From Mesorhizobium sp. STM 4661 (GTDB lineage: Bacteria; Pseudomonadota; Alphaproteobacteria; Rhizobiales; Rhizobiaceae), in assembly GCF_000359125.1 (NCBI RefSeq), contig NZ_CAAF010000017.1:1-64000 (forward strand): a DNA stretch of 64,000 nt. The letters are read 5' to 3'. The first letter of the stretch is position 1, and every line of letters begins with the position of its first letter. A program made the position numbers and the translations under genes. The notes below the pieces were generated by a model, which was given only the letters and a program-made list of their open reading frames with translations, was not told the DNA's origin and did no database searches. This document shows positions 17,456 through 25,888 of the stretch, one piece after another.

Positions 17456-20142
17456 CAGAGCAATTGCACGATCTGGCGACCGATCCAAAAGATCGCATGA
17501 TCGCCTTCGACCGGGCCGAGTTCGAGCAGAGCATCATGGCGCGCTTTGAGAAGGTGGTCGTCGGGCATGCGCTGCAAGTGGCAATCAGCGGCAACGGAGA
17601 GCAATGGACGTATGAGGAGCTGGACCGGCGTACGAATCAGGTAGCCCGGGCCATCCTCGAACGCACCGTACCCGGGCGCGGGTGCGTCGCCTATCTTGTC
17701 GATCATTCGCCAAACATGGTGATCTGCGCGCTGGCGGCGCTGAAAGCCGCAAAGGCGTTCCTGTGCATCCACCCTGGAATGCCGCCCACGGCCCAGCGGG
17801 ACATCATCAACGATGCGGCGCCGGATCTGCTGCTCACCGATGCGTCCCACGAGATGGCGGCCTATGGTCTTGCCGGTGACGGTCGGTCGGTCCTTCTTCT
17901 TGAGGAGATTGACACGCGTTACCGCGAAGACGCCTTGCGCTTGACAATTGCCCCTGGCGAGCCTGCCGCCATCTTCTATACCTCGGGAAGCACCGGGCGG
18001 CCCAAGGGCGTCGTCAAGAGCCATCGTACCGTGCTTCATCGGGCTTGGCTTTGTGCCCAATATGATTCGGTCGATTGCACGGACCGGCAGTCGCTGCTGA
18101 CCTATTGCAGTTTTGCCTCATCGGAGGCGGATGTCTTCGGAGCGCTTTTGAACGGCGCCACGCTGGAATTGTACGACGTCGCGTCGCGCGGACTTGCCGA
18201 TCTGGGGGCATGGATCGACGAGCGGCGGATCACGCTGCTGCATCCCCCCGTCATGCTGTTTCGCAGGTATCTTTCGACGCTAAGAGGCGCTGGCCTGCAT
18301 CCGTCCGTGCGGTTGTTGGCTCTCGCGGGCGAGACGGTCATTGCCTCGGACCTTCAACAGTGGCGTCAACGGTTCGCGACTTCATGTGCGTTGCGTCATC
18401 GCTTCTCCTCCACCGAGGCCGGTCATATCGCCGTAGCCTCGGTGGCGCCCGGTGTGACGCTTGCGTCGGGCACGGTTCCGGCGCCGCGTCCGGTTGCGGA
18501 CAAGCATCTCTCGGTCGTCGATGAGCAGGGCCGGGCGGTCGAGGACGGAGAAGCCGGGGAGCTCATCGTCCGCAGCGCGTTCCTGGCTGACTATTGGCGC
18601 CGTGCTCCAGAGGTCTCCGACCATTTCCAGGCAGACCCCGAGCTTCCCCACCAGCGTCTGTTTCACACTGGCGACATGGGACGGTTCTTGAGTGACGGGA
18701 GTTTTGAATTCCTGGGCCGGCGCGACAGCCAGGTGAAGGTTCGCGGGTACCGCGTCGAAACGCAAGAAATCGAGCATGCCTTTCTGGCCCTGCCGGCCGT
18801 GAAAGAAGCCGCTGTGATCGCCGAGTTTCGTCAGGAGGAGAACTCCCTGGTTGCCTTCGTGGCGATGAAGCAGGGAGCATTGTTTCAGGCTGAAGGATTG
18901 AGGTCGGAGTTGCGGTCGATCCTCCCGCAATGGAAAATTCCGGCTCAAATCCATGCGATAGGTTCGTTGCCGTTGACGCCGACCGGCAAGATCGACAGGC
19001 AGCTGCTTCGACAGCACTTACACGCCGAGCCCGCCAAAAGCAGCCAGGCTGCTCAACCGTCCGATACGGAAGCGGACTTGCCGACGGCACAACTGACCAA
19101 AATATGGGAGGAGCTACTTTGCCGGACGGGTATCCAGCCCGACGATGACTTCTTCGATCTCGGCGGCCATTCGATGCTGGCCGCGCAGTTGATGCTCCGG
19201 ATCAAGGACGTCTTCAACCGTTCGCTACCGCTCAAAATTTTGTTGACGGATTCAACGATCAGGCGACTGGCCATGTCGCTTTCGCAGCCTGCTGATGCAG
19301 CGAAGAAATATCCCGAAGGGTCCACTCCCGTGGCCATGTTGAAGCAAGGGGGTGGGCGCGTTCCACTCTTCTGTGTCCCCTCGGCCCCTGGGTCAGCACT
19401 GGGATATTTGCAGCTCGCCCGCCTGTTGGACGACGATCAGCCGGTCTATGCGGTCCAATTTGACGGCGATGGCGAGGACGACGTCGGCAAAAGCTTCGAG
19501 CAGATTGCCGGCAGATGCGTCGAGCATGTGCGACAGCTGAGGCCGCATGGGCCCTACCGCATTTGCGGGTATTCGTTCGGCGGCGGGCTGGCTTACGAGA
19601 TGGCACGCCAACTGATTGCGGCAGGCGAGCTGGTCGATCTGCTGGCGATATTCGACGGACGTCTCCCGAAGTCACGCCGGTTTCTTCGCTTTCCTCGGTC
19701 TCTTCCGCTACACCGGAGCGTGCCACTGTATCTCCGCCAATTCGCGACTCTCGGATCACGTGAGGCTGGGAAATACGTTGAATGGCGCCTGCGCAATCGC
19801 CTGCGCTATCGCCTGCATCTGCTGCGCTATCGCCTGTGCCGTGCCGAAAGACCTTCGTCCGTGGCTGCAAGATTGCACGCGTATCATGTGTATCGTCCGC
19901 TACCTTATCCAGGCGTCATGACACTCTTTCGCGCCAGTATCGAACCCAACTGGATAGAGTTGACCGTCTCGCCGCAGCCCTTCAACGGATGGGATGCCTT
20001 GTGCGACCAAATTCAAGTTCATACGATTCCCGGCGATCATGTGTCGATTATGCAAGAGCCAAATCTGAGTATGCTGGCCGACGTCTTGATGGATTGTTTA
20101 CGCCACGGGGCTGGTGCGGATCAGGTGCAAGCGACTACTTGA
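17452..20142 (+). CDS. Nonribosomal peptide synthetase, A-T-TE architecture
   Basis: An 896-residue synthetase. A domain: FYTSGSTGRPKG at ~17975-18010, an unusual A5 (RFSSTEAGH instead of YGPTE), FHTGDMGRF, TPTGKIDRQ near residue 505. T domain: DDDFFDLGGHS, Ser codon 19171-19173. Thioesterase: GYSFGG with nucleophile Ser codon 19573-19575 and catalytic-type His (GDHVS) codon 20038-20040. There is no condensation domain, so it needs the C domain of the partner protein or the TE to join its unit to the chain and release the product. At the A4 position it has SFASS in place of SFDAS, again lacking the amino-binding Asp. The start overlaps the previous stop (ATGA at 17452), implying equal expression. 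Confidence 0.9.
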   Translation: MTEQLHDLATDPKDRMIAFDRAEFEQSIMARFEKVVVGHALQVAISGNGEQWTYEELDRRTNQVARAILERTVPGRGCVAYLVDHSPNMVICALAALKAAKAFLCIHPGMPPTAQRDIINDAAPDLLLTDASHEMAAYGLAGDGRSVLLLEEIDTRYREDALRLTIAPGEPAAIFYTSGSTGRPKGVVKSHRTVLHRAWLCAQYDSVDCTDRQSLLTYCSFASSEADVFGALLNGATLELYDVASRGLADLGAWIDERRITLLHPPVMLFRRYLSTLRGAGLHPSVRLLALAGETVIASDLQQWRQRFATSCALRHRFSSTEAGHIAVASVAPGVTLASGTVPAPRPVADKHLSVVDEQGRAVEDGEAGELIVRSAFLADYWRRAPEVSDHFQADPELPHQRLFHTGDMGRFLSDGSFEFLGRRDSQVKVRGYRVETQEIEHAFLALPAVKEAAVIAEFRQEENSLVAFVAMKQGALFQAEGLRSELRSILPQWKIPAQIHAIGSLPLTPTGKIDRQLLRQHLHAEPAKSSQAAQPSDTEADLPTAQLTKIWEELLCRTGIQPDDDFFDLGGHSMLAAQLMLRIKDVFNRSLPLKILLTDSTIRRLAMSLSQPADAAKKYPEGSTPVAMLKQGGGRVPLFCVPSAPGSALGYLQLARLLDDDQPVYAVQFDGDGEDDVGKSFEQIAGRCVEHVRQLRPHGPYRICGYSFGGGLAYEMARQLIAAGELVDLLAIFDGRLPKSRRFLRFPRSLPLHRSVPLYLRQFATLGSREAGKYVEWRLRNRLRYRLHLLRYRLCRAERPSSVAARLHAYHVYRPLPYPGVMTLFRASIEPNWIELTVSPQPFNGWDALCDQIQVHTIPGDHVSIMQEPNLSMLADVLMDCLRHGAGADQVQATT
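19786..19840 (+). repeat. Arg-rich imperfect tandem repeat in the thioesterase lid region
   Basis: CGCCTGCGCAAT, CGCCTGCGCTAT, CGCCTGCATCTG, then CTGCGCTAT and CGCCTGTGC give RLRN-RLRY-RLHL-LRY-RLC. The repeat lies between the nucleophile Ser and catalytic His of the TE, where the substrate lid is found in the family. Likely slippage, and may alter the lid. Confidence 0.65.
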
Positions 20143-20277
20143 TCTTTTAAAATCAGACCGAAGGAAAATCGCGCGCCACGGGCATGGCCACAGTGAAGCA
20201 GCGCCGGCGGCGAAGCCATTGCGATCAGCAGGTTCCGGCACGCAGCCCAGCTTCTCGCCGCCGTCACGACATTTTGT

Positions 20278-20292
20278 TGACTCAAAAAGTCA
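20278..20292. promoter_or_regulatory. Iron-responsive operator-like box 1 (TGA-N9-TCA)
   Basis: TGACTCAAAAAGTCA is a palindrome matching the TGA-N9-TCA iron-responsive operator known for the rhizobial iron regulator RirA. It precedes the ATPase-exbB-exbD-tonB operon and implies repression under iron sufficiency. Confidence 0.7.
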
Positions 20293-20302
20293 TCTTCATT
20301 GT

Positions 20303-20317
20303 TGACTAGTAAAGTCA
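20303..20317. promoter_or_regulatory. Iron-responsive operator-like box 2 (TGA-N9-TCA)
   Basis: TGACTAGTAAAGTCA, the same arrangement as box 1, 25 bases further on. It overlaps the ATG at 20317, which argues that the real start of the ATPase is the downstream GTG at 20374. Confidence 0.7.
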
Positions 20318-20373
20318 TGTTTCATAGTCAACCGTGGAAAGCGCGCGAGCGAAGCTGGAGAGAGGCCAACACC

Positions 20374-21159
20374 GTGGCTGGAAATCAGACTGCCTTCCAT
20401 ATGGAAGCCGTGCGCTTTGCCGTCGGCGAGCGGACGCTGCTCGGTCCTGTTACGCTCGAACTGCAACGTTCGCGCGTCTACGGGCTGATCGGGCACAACG
20501 GTTCGGGCAAATCGACGCTGATCAAGCTCATGGCGCGCCAGCAGCCGGCAAGTGCCGGCGGCATCACCTTCGCGCAGCGCCCGCTGGCGCAGTGGGGCGC
20601 GCGGGAACTGGCCCGAGCGCTCGCCTATCTGCCGCAGACGACGCCGGCGGCGACCGGCTTGACCGTGCGTGAGCTGGCGAGCCTCGGGCGCTATCCCTGG
20701 CATGGCGCGCTCGGCCGTTTCGGGCACGAGGACAGGCGCCATGTCGACGAGGCGCTTGTCCTGACCGACATGGCGGATTTCGGCGACCGGCTGGTGGATG
20801 AACTGTCCGGCGGCGAGCGCCAGCGCGCATGGCTGGCCATGCTGGTGGCGCAGAATGCCGGTGTCATGCTGCTCGACGAGCCGATCTCGGCGCTCGACAT
20901 CGCCCATCAGGTCGAGGTGCTGGGGCTGGTCAGGGAGCTCAGCCGCAAGCGCGACCTCTGCGTCGTCGTGGTGCTGCACGATCCCAACATGGCGGCGCGC
21001 TACTGCGACGAGCTGATCGCGCTGAAGGAAGGCAGGCTGCTGACGCGCGGCACGCCCGACGAGATCATGCAGGGCGACGTGCTCAGAGGCATTTTCGGCG
21101 TCGAGATGGGCGTGTTCGCGCACCCCGTCACCGGCCAGCCCATCGGCTATGTGCAGTGA
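20374..21159 (+). CDS. Iron-chelate-type ABC transporter ATPase (FhuC/FepC group)
   Basis: A ~261-residue ATPase. Walker [10 protein letters not shown] near residue 40, signature [14 protein letters not shown] near 140, Walker [13 protein letters not shown], and [23 protein letters not shown], the layout of FhuC/FepC/BtuD ATPases for siderophore, haem or cobalamin import. GTG 20374 is preferred over ATG 20317 because GGAGAGAGG at 20357-20365 is correctly spaced and the ATG lies in an operator box. No permease or binding protein is present in the window, so it must work with subunits encoded elsewhere. First gene of an operon with exbB, exbD and tonB; the iron boxes upstream point to RirA control. 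Confidence 0.85.
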   Translation: MAGNQTAFHMEAVRFAVGERTLLGPVTLELQRSRVYGLIGHNGSGKSTLIKLMARQQPASAGGITFAQRPLAQWGARELARALAYLPQTTPAATGLTVRELASLGRYPWHGALGRFGHEDRRHVDEALVLTDMADFGDRLVDELSGGERQRAWLAMLVAQNAGVMLLDEPISALDIAHQVEVLGLVRELSRKRDLCVVVVLHDPNMAARYCDELIALKEGRLLTRGTPDEIMQGDVLRGIFGVEMGVFAHPVTGQPIGYVQ

Positions 21160-21167
21160 GGCCAGTT

Positions 21168-22133
21168 GTGAGAATTGCGAGAATAAGGAAGAAGCCCTTG
21201 TCCAGACATGGTTTGTTCGCGGCGTTGATCGCATCCGTCATCCTGTCGGCTGGTGGCACTGCTGCCCAGGAGCAACCGGCAGGCTCCGCCCCGGCGATCG
21301 AGACGCCCGCTCCCGCTTCGCCTCCTGCCGCCGCCTCGCCCCCTGCCGGGACGCCCGATGTGACCGCGGCGCTCGAAGCCGGCGTGTCCACGCAAGCGGC
21401 GGCGGATCCCGCGGCGATATCGCTGACCTTGCCGCACGATCTGTCGCCATGGGGCATGTTCATGGCGGCCGACATCGTCGTGAAAGGGGTGATGATCGGG
21501 CTGGCCTTTGCCTCCCTGGTCACCTGGACGATCTGGCTGGCCAAGTCGCTGGAGATCCTCGGCGGCAAGCTCAATGCCCGCCGCGCGGCCAGCGCGATCG
21601 GCAACGCCGCCTCGCTGAACCAGGCCAGGCGCGCGCTTGGCCATACAGGCGGCCCTGGAGCCCTGCTGGTGCGGGCGGCGGAGGAAGAGGCAGCACTTTC
21701 GGCCGGCGCGCTCGAGCATGTGTCCGGCGACGGGCTGAAGGAACGGGTCACCTCGCGCCTGTCGCGCATCGAGGCGGCGGCGGCGCGGCGCATGTCGCGC
21801 GGCACCGGTGTGCTCGCGACGATCGGCTCGACCGCGCCCTTTGTCGGCCTGTTCGGTACCGTCTGGGGCATCATGAACGCCTTCATCGGCATCTCGCAGG
21901 CGCAGACCACCAACCTCGCCGTCGTGGCGCCGGGCATAGCGGAAGCCCTGCTCGCCACCGCGATGGGCCTTGTCGCGGCGATCCCGGCGGTGGTCATCTA
22001 CAACGTCTTCGCGCGGTCCATAGCCGGCTACCGGCAGATCCTCGCCGATGCCTCGGCCGGGGTCGAACGGCTGGTCAGCCGGGATCTGGATTTCCGCAAC
22101 GTGGCGCCGGAAACGGCGCTGGCAGCGGAATAA
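21168..22133 (+). CDS. exbB: TonB-system proton-channel protein ExbB
   Basis: A ~321-residue inner-membrane protein. It has a signal-like hydrophobic N-terminus ending AAQEQ, a Pro/Ala-rich periplasmic stretch, and three transmembrane spans: near 120 ([22 protein letters not shown]) and the pair near 230 and 280 ([46 protein letters not shown]), which are the conserved MotA/TolQ/ExbB core. The start is the GTG at 21168, eight bases after the ATPase stop, with AGTGAGG as ribosome site. With ExbD it turns proton flow into movement of TonB, energising outer-membrane receptors. Confidence 0.9.
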   Translation: MRIARIRKKPLSRHGLFAALIASVILSAGGTAAQEQPAGSAPAIETPAPASPPAAASPPAGTPDVTAALEAGVSTQAAADPAAISLTLPHDLSPWGMFMAADIVVKGVMIGLAFASLVTWTIWLAKSLEILGGKLNARRAASAIGNAASLNQARRALGHTGGPGALLVRAAEEEAALSAGALEHVSGDGLKERVTSRLSRIEAAAARRMSRGTGVLATIGSTAPFVGLFGTVWGIMNAFIGISQAQTTNLAVVAPGIAEALLATAMGLVAAIPAVVIYNVFARSIAGYRQILADASAGVERLVSRDLDFRNVAPETALAAE

Positions 22134-22144
22134 GGAGCGGTGCC

Positions 22145-22612
22145 ATGGCGGCTGGAATTCGAGAGAATATCGACGGCGATCTCGAGGAAAACCACGAGAT
22201 CAACGTCACCCCTTTCATCGACGTCATCCTGGTTCTCCTGATCATTTTCATGGTCGCGGCGCCGCTGGCGACAGTCGACGTCAATGTCGACCTGCCGGGC
22301 TCGACGGCGACGCCCGCGCCGCGGCCGGAGACGCCGCTGTTCCTGACGCTGAAAGACGACCTCAGCCTGGCGATCGGCAACGACAGCGTGCCGCGCGGCG
22401 CCTTCGCCGCCACGCTGGACGGCAGGACGAAAGGCGACAAGCAGACGCGCATCTTCCTGCGCGCAGACAAGGCGGTCGGCTATGGCGACCTGATGGAGGT
22501 GATGAACCTTCTGCGCGGCGCCGGCTATCTGAAGATCGCACTGGTCGGCCTCGAGACCTTGCCTGCGGCCGATGCCGCGACACCGGCACCGCAAGACGGA
22601 ACGGGTCAATGA
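22145..22612 (+). CDS. exbD: TonB-system protein ExbD
   Basis: A 155-residue protein with the ExbD/TolR layout: short cytoplasmic N-terminus, ENHEINVTPFIDVILVLLIIFMVAAPL with the single span and the proton-carrying Asp of the PFIDV motif, then a periplasmic domain (KAVGYGDLMEVMNLLRGAGYLKIALVG). Ribosome site AGGAGCGG before ATG 22145. Its TGA overlaps the tonB ATG (ATGA), so expression is coupled. Confidence 0.92.
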   Translation: MAAGIRENIDGDLEENHEINVTPFIDVILVLLIIFMVAAPLATVDVNVDLPGSTATPAPRPETPLFLTLKDDLSLAIGNDSVPRGAFAATLDGRTKGDKQTRIFLRADKAVGYGDLMEVMNLLRGAGYLKIALVGLETLPAADAATPAPQDGTGQ

Positions 22613-23646
22613 CATCGCTGGCGACCGCTTCGCCCATGGTCGGCCTGCCGCGTTTCGGCGTGCGCCAGATCGTCTTGTGGGCGGCGGCGGCGGCAGTGGT
22701 CCTCACGGCGCATGTCGTTATCGCCTATGCGGTACAAGACTTGAGACCAGCCGAGATGGATGGCGGGCCGCCGCCGGCGCAGGTGATCGAGCTGTCGCCA
22801 ATGGTGATCATGCCGCCGGCGGAGGCTGACGTGTCGGATGTGGTGACGCCAGATCCGGCGGAGCCGATCGAGGAGGTCGAGACAGCCGAAGCCAAGCCGG
22901 TGACGGAGCCCGAATCGCCCGTCGAGACGGCGGAGCCAGTGGCCGAGCCGCCTGTCGAGCAAGCGGAGCCGGCGGCCGAGCCATCGCAAGCGGCTGCGAC
23001 CGACGCAATCGAGCCTAGCCCACCGCCCATGCCTGAACGGGTCGACCAGCCACTGCTGGAGGAGGTCGTGCCCGATATCGTCGAGACCGTCGCGCCGGAC
23101 GTGGTCATTCCGTTGCCGCAGCCGAAGCCGGTCGAAGCTCCCGTCGAGACCAAAGTGGCGAAACCGGTCGAGCCCAAGGCAAAGACGCCGGTCAAGGTGA
23201 AGAAGCCGGCTGAAGCCAAGACCAAGAAGCCCGTCGAAAAGGTCAAGAAGCCTTCGAAGAAGGAGAAGACGGCGCCGCCTCGGACGAAGACGGCCAGCGT
23301 CGCTGCGAAGCCCGCGCCCAGGGCGGTCGCCCCGAAATCGGCCAAGGTTGCTGCCTCGGCATCCCGGGGGGACTCGTCGAAGTGGAATTCGCAGCTGACA
23401 TCGTGGCTCAATCGGCACAAGCGCCGTCTGAGGGCCGCGAACGCCCGCCACGTGGAAGGAACCATGAGGATCTCCTTCACGGTCGCCACCTCCGGCCGGG
23501 TGACGTCCGTTCGCATCACAGGCTCTTCCGGCGATCCCGATCTCGACCGCAGCGTACGCAACATACTGCAAGGCGCCACGGCACCGGCGCCACCGGAAGG
23601 CGTTAATCCGCGTGTCGATGTACCTTTTAGGTTCAGCATGCAGTAG
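22609..23646 (+). CDS. tonB: Energy transducer TonB
   Basis: A 345-residue protein: N-terminal inner-membrane anchor (QIVLWAAAAAVVLTAHVVIAYAV), a long Pro-Glu-rich then Pro-Lys-rich periplasmic spacer (about residues 60-250), and a C-terminal TonB domain with GTMRISFTVATSGRVTSVRI and DPDLDRSVRNILQGA, which contacts the TonB box of receptors. It completes the Exb/Ton set. No TonB-dependent receptor is encoded in the window. Confidence 0.92.
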   Translation: MTSLATASPMVGLPRFGVRQIVLWAAAAAVVLTAHVVIAYAVQDLRPAEMDGGPPPAQVIELSPMVIMPPAEADVSDVVTPDPAEPIEEVETAEAKPVTEPESPVETAEPVAEPPVEQAEPAAEPSQAAATDAIEPSPPPMPERVDQPLLEEVVPDIVETVAPDVVIPLPQPKPVEAPVETKVAKPVEPKAKTPVKVKKPAEAKTKKPVEKVKKPSKKEKTAPPRTKTASVAAKPAPRAVAPKSAKVAASASRGDSSKWNSQLTSWLNRHKRRLRAANARHVEGTMRISFTVATSGRVTSVRITGSSGDPDLDRSVRNILQGATAPAPPEGVNPRVDVPFRFSMQ

Positions 23647-23683
23647 TCAGGCAATATGACGATGCCGGTCGCTGAGAGCGATC

Positions 23684-24952
23684 CTAATGTCGAACGGCTA
23701 CACCGGAAACAGCGTCGAAAGCCACCCTTTGCGAAAGGCCACCGCCGGCGCGGTTTTCCAGTGCGATGGTGCCGCCGTGGCGTTCGATGATTTCCTTGGC
23801 GATGGCGAGGCCGAGGCCGGCGCCCGGAATGGACTGCCGGCGGCCGGGATCGACGCGAAAGAAGGGCTCGAACGCCTTGCCGAGCAGCTCCGGCGGAATG
23901 CCGGGTCCACGATCGGCGATGGTGAGGGTGGCGCGGTTGTCGGCCGCGGACAGGGAGATGCCGCAGCCCTTGCCATGCGTTGCGGCATTGACGATCAGAT
24001 TGCGCAGCGCGCGGCGCAGGCCGAGCGCGCCTGCCCTGACCGAGACCTTGTCGAGATGGCCGATCGACACGGCATGGCCGAGCGAAACCATCTCGGCCTC
24101 GATGTCGCGGACCGTTCTTTCAAGGTCGACCGGCTCGACGGCATCCTGGTCGACCTCCTCGCGCACCAGCCGGATGGCGCTGTCGGCAATACGGTCGAGT
24201 TCCTCGAGGTCGCGCAGCCATTTCTCGCGTTCCTCGTCGTCCGCCAGGAATTCAGCGCGCAGCCGCATGCGCGTCATCGGCGTTCGCAAATCATGACCCG
24301 CCGCGGCGACGAGGCGCATGCGGCTCTCCATGGCGGTCTTCAGCCGGGAAGAGAGCTGGTTCAGTGCATGCGCCGTCGCCTTGACCTCTGCAGATCCCAC
24401 TTCCGGCACCGCAGCCAGCACGCCATCCGACCCGATCTTGGAGACGGCGGCCTCCAGCATTTCAAGCGGCCGGATCAGCACGGCGGTGAAATAGACCGAG
24501 ACGGCCGTGGCGCCGGCCACGATCAGCGAGATCCAGCCGGCGAGAACCAGCCACTCGCGTTTTGGCGGCGTGATGTGGGGAACCTCCATGATCGCCCATC
24601 GGTTGTCGGGCAGGCGAACCGATGCAAGCTGACCGGGCTCTTCCGCTTTCTCGCTGACGACGGCCGAAACGTCGAGGCCCCGGCGGCGCAGGATGTCGTT
24701 GAGCATCGCCGTTTCCGCGCGGTCCACCGTGCCCCCAGCCGGATGGTCGCTCAGTTCCACCGGGAAGACGTCCGGAATCTGGCCAGGGCGGAGCCGCATC
24801 ACGATTTCCACCTGTTGGGCAACCCAGGGCATGGTCAATTCCGGCGGTGGCCCTCCGCCGCGGACGCTGATGACGGCCGCCGTCGCCAGGCCAACCACGC
24901 CGACGATCGAGGCGACCAGCAACAGGATGAGACGCCGGCGCAGCGAGTTCAC
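23684..24952 (-). CDS. Sensor histidine kinase, HAMP type
   Basis: A 422-residue inner-membrane kinase. It has a first span near residues 8-30, a periplasmic sensor of about 120 residues, a second span (WLVLAGWISLIVAGATAVSVYFTAVL), HAMP, the phospho-acceptor H-box AAAGHDLRTPMTRMRL near residue 225, N-box LRNLIVNAATHG, and G boxes (IADRGPGIPPE, GAGLGLAIAKEII). The start codon overlaps the stop of the response-regulator gene. The locus resembles envelope or metal-stress sensors next to Spy-like proteins and RND pumps; the signal is unknown. Confidence 0.9.
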   Translation of the reverse strand: MNSLRRRLILLLVASIVGVVGLATAAVISVRGGGPPPELTMPWVAQQVEIVMRLRPGQIPDVFPVELSDHPAGGTVDRAETAMLNDILRRRGLDVSAVVSEKAEEPGQLASVRLPDNRWAIMEVPHITPPKREWLVLAGWISLIVAGATAVSVYFTAVLIRPLEMLEAAVSKIGSDGVLAAVPEVGSAEVKATAHALNQLSSRLKTAMESRMRLVAAAGHDLRTPMTRMRLRAEFLADDEEREKWLRDLEELDRIADSAIRLVREEVDQDAVEPVDLERTVRDIEAEMVSLGHAVSIGHLDKVSVRAGALGLRRALRNLIVNAATHGKGCGISLSAADNRATLTIADRGPGIPPELLGKAFEPFFRVDPGRRQSIPGAGLGLAIAKEIIERHGGTIALENRAGGGLSQRVAFDAVSGVAVRH

Positions 24953-25677
24953 GCGTGGCTCTCCACCGTGTCGACGCGCGCGGTGAGCTGGTAGCCGCCG
25001 TTGCGCACGGTCTTGAACAGCGACCCGTCGCCGGCGTCGGCGAATTTGCGGCGTAGCCGGCTCATCAATACGTCGACCGAGCGTTCGAGCGGGTCGCGCT
25101 CGCGGCCTTGGGTCAGATCGAGCAGCTGGTCGCGCGACAGAAGCCGGCCTGGACGGTCGAGGAACACCTGCAGCAGGTCGAACTCGGCGCCGGTGAGATC
25201 GACGGCCACGCCTTGCGCATCGGTCACCTTGCGGGTGTCCGGCTCCAGCCTGTAGCTGGCGAAGCGGTAGATGCGCGGGCGCGGCGCAGCGGGCGCCTCC
25301 TCGGGCACTGAGCGCCTGAGCACGGCGCGGATGCGGGCGGTGAGCTCGCGCGGATTGAACGGCTTGCCGAGATAGTCGTCGGCGCCGAGCTCCAGGCCGA
25401 TGATGCGGTCGACATCCTCCTTCAGCGCCGTCAGCAGGATGACCGGGATATGCGGTTTGCGGTCACGCAGGCTGCGGCAGATATCGAGCCCCGAACCATC
25501 GGGCAGCATGACGTCGAGCACGATCAGGTCGAACTGGCCGGAGCCAAGCTTCTGCTCGCATTCGCGCCGGTCCGCCGCCACCGAGACGCGAAAGCCCTGG
25601 CCGTCGAGATAGCGCTGGAGAAGCGTCCTGATCTCGCGGTCGTCATCGACGACGAGGATATGGGGTGGTGACTGCAT
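24949..25677 (-). CDS. OmpR-family response regulator
   Basis: A 242-residue DNA-binding regulator. The receiver domain starts ILVVDDDREIR, with phospho-accepting Asp in LIVLDVMLPDGSG and Lys in LGKPFNPREL. The winged-helix output domain runs from ~residue 140 (LTGAEFDLLQVFLDRPGRLLSRDQLLDLTQGRERDPLERSVDVLMSRLRRKF). ATG 25677 is preferred over the open extension to 25815 because MQSPPHILVVDDD matches family N-termini. It is co-transcribed with the kinase and divergent from the Spy-like gene, which it probably controls. Confidence 0.9.
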   Translation of the reverse strand: MQSPPHILVVDDDREIRTLLQRYLDGQGFRVSVAADRRECEQKLGSGQFDLIVLDVMLPDGSGLDICRSLRDRKPHIPVILLTALKEDVDRIIGLELGADDYLGKPFNPRELTARIRAVLRRSVPEEAPAAPRPRIYRFASYRLEPDTRKVTDAQGVAVDLTGAEFDLLQVFLDRPGRLLSRDQLLDLTQGRERDPLERSVDVLMSRLRRKFADAGDGSLFKTVRNGGYQLTARVDTVESHA

Positions 25678-25748
25678 TGTCAGTCCGTTGCCTGTTCCGT
25701 GCCGATTATAGGGAGTGCGGTGGGCGAGCGGCATGGAAAATTGCAACT

Positions 25749-25779
25749 GAATGTTTCCGTCAGACAGGCAGAAACATTC
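25749..25779. promoter_or_regulatory. Inverted repeat GAATGTTTC-N13-GAAACATTC in divergent promoter
   Basis: Perfect nine-base arms at 25749-25757 and 25771-25779, followed by direct copies of GGAAAC at 25780-25785 and 25801-25806. It lies between the response-regulator start (25677) and the Spy-like start (25889), the expected place for an autoregulatory OmpR-type site. Confidence 0.55.
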
Positions 25780-25888
25780 GGAAACAAATCTCCCTTTTCT
25801 GGAAACCTTTGGCAACAGAGCGAAGCAAAGGAGAAAAGGACGCTTCCTATCCTGCTGCCATCCGAAGCATGCGGGAAAGGATTACATC

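Noticed and set aside
10179..20142. Calling the NRPS cluster a siderophore cluster because an iron-uptake operon follows
   Set aside because: No iron box is seen before the cluster, no typical chelating-group enzymes are present, and the A domains do not look like amino-acid or dihydroxybenzoate domains I can name.
20317..20373. ATG 20317 as start of the iron-type ATPase
   Set aside because: It overlaps an iron box, and the GTG at 20374 has a far better ribosome site and family-like start.
23660..23690. Hairpin between tonB and the kinase as a bidirectional terminator
   Set aside because: The stem is short and bulged and overlaps the kinase stop; too weak to call.
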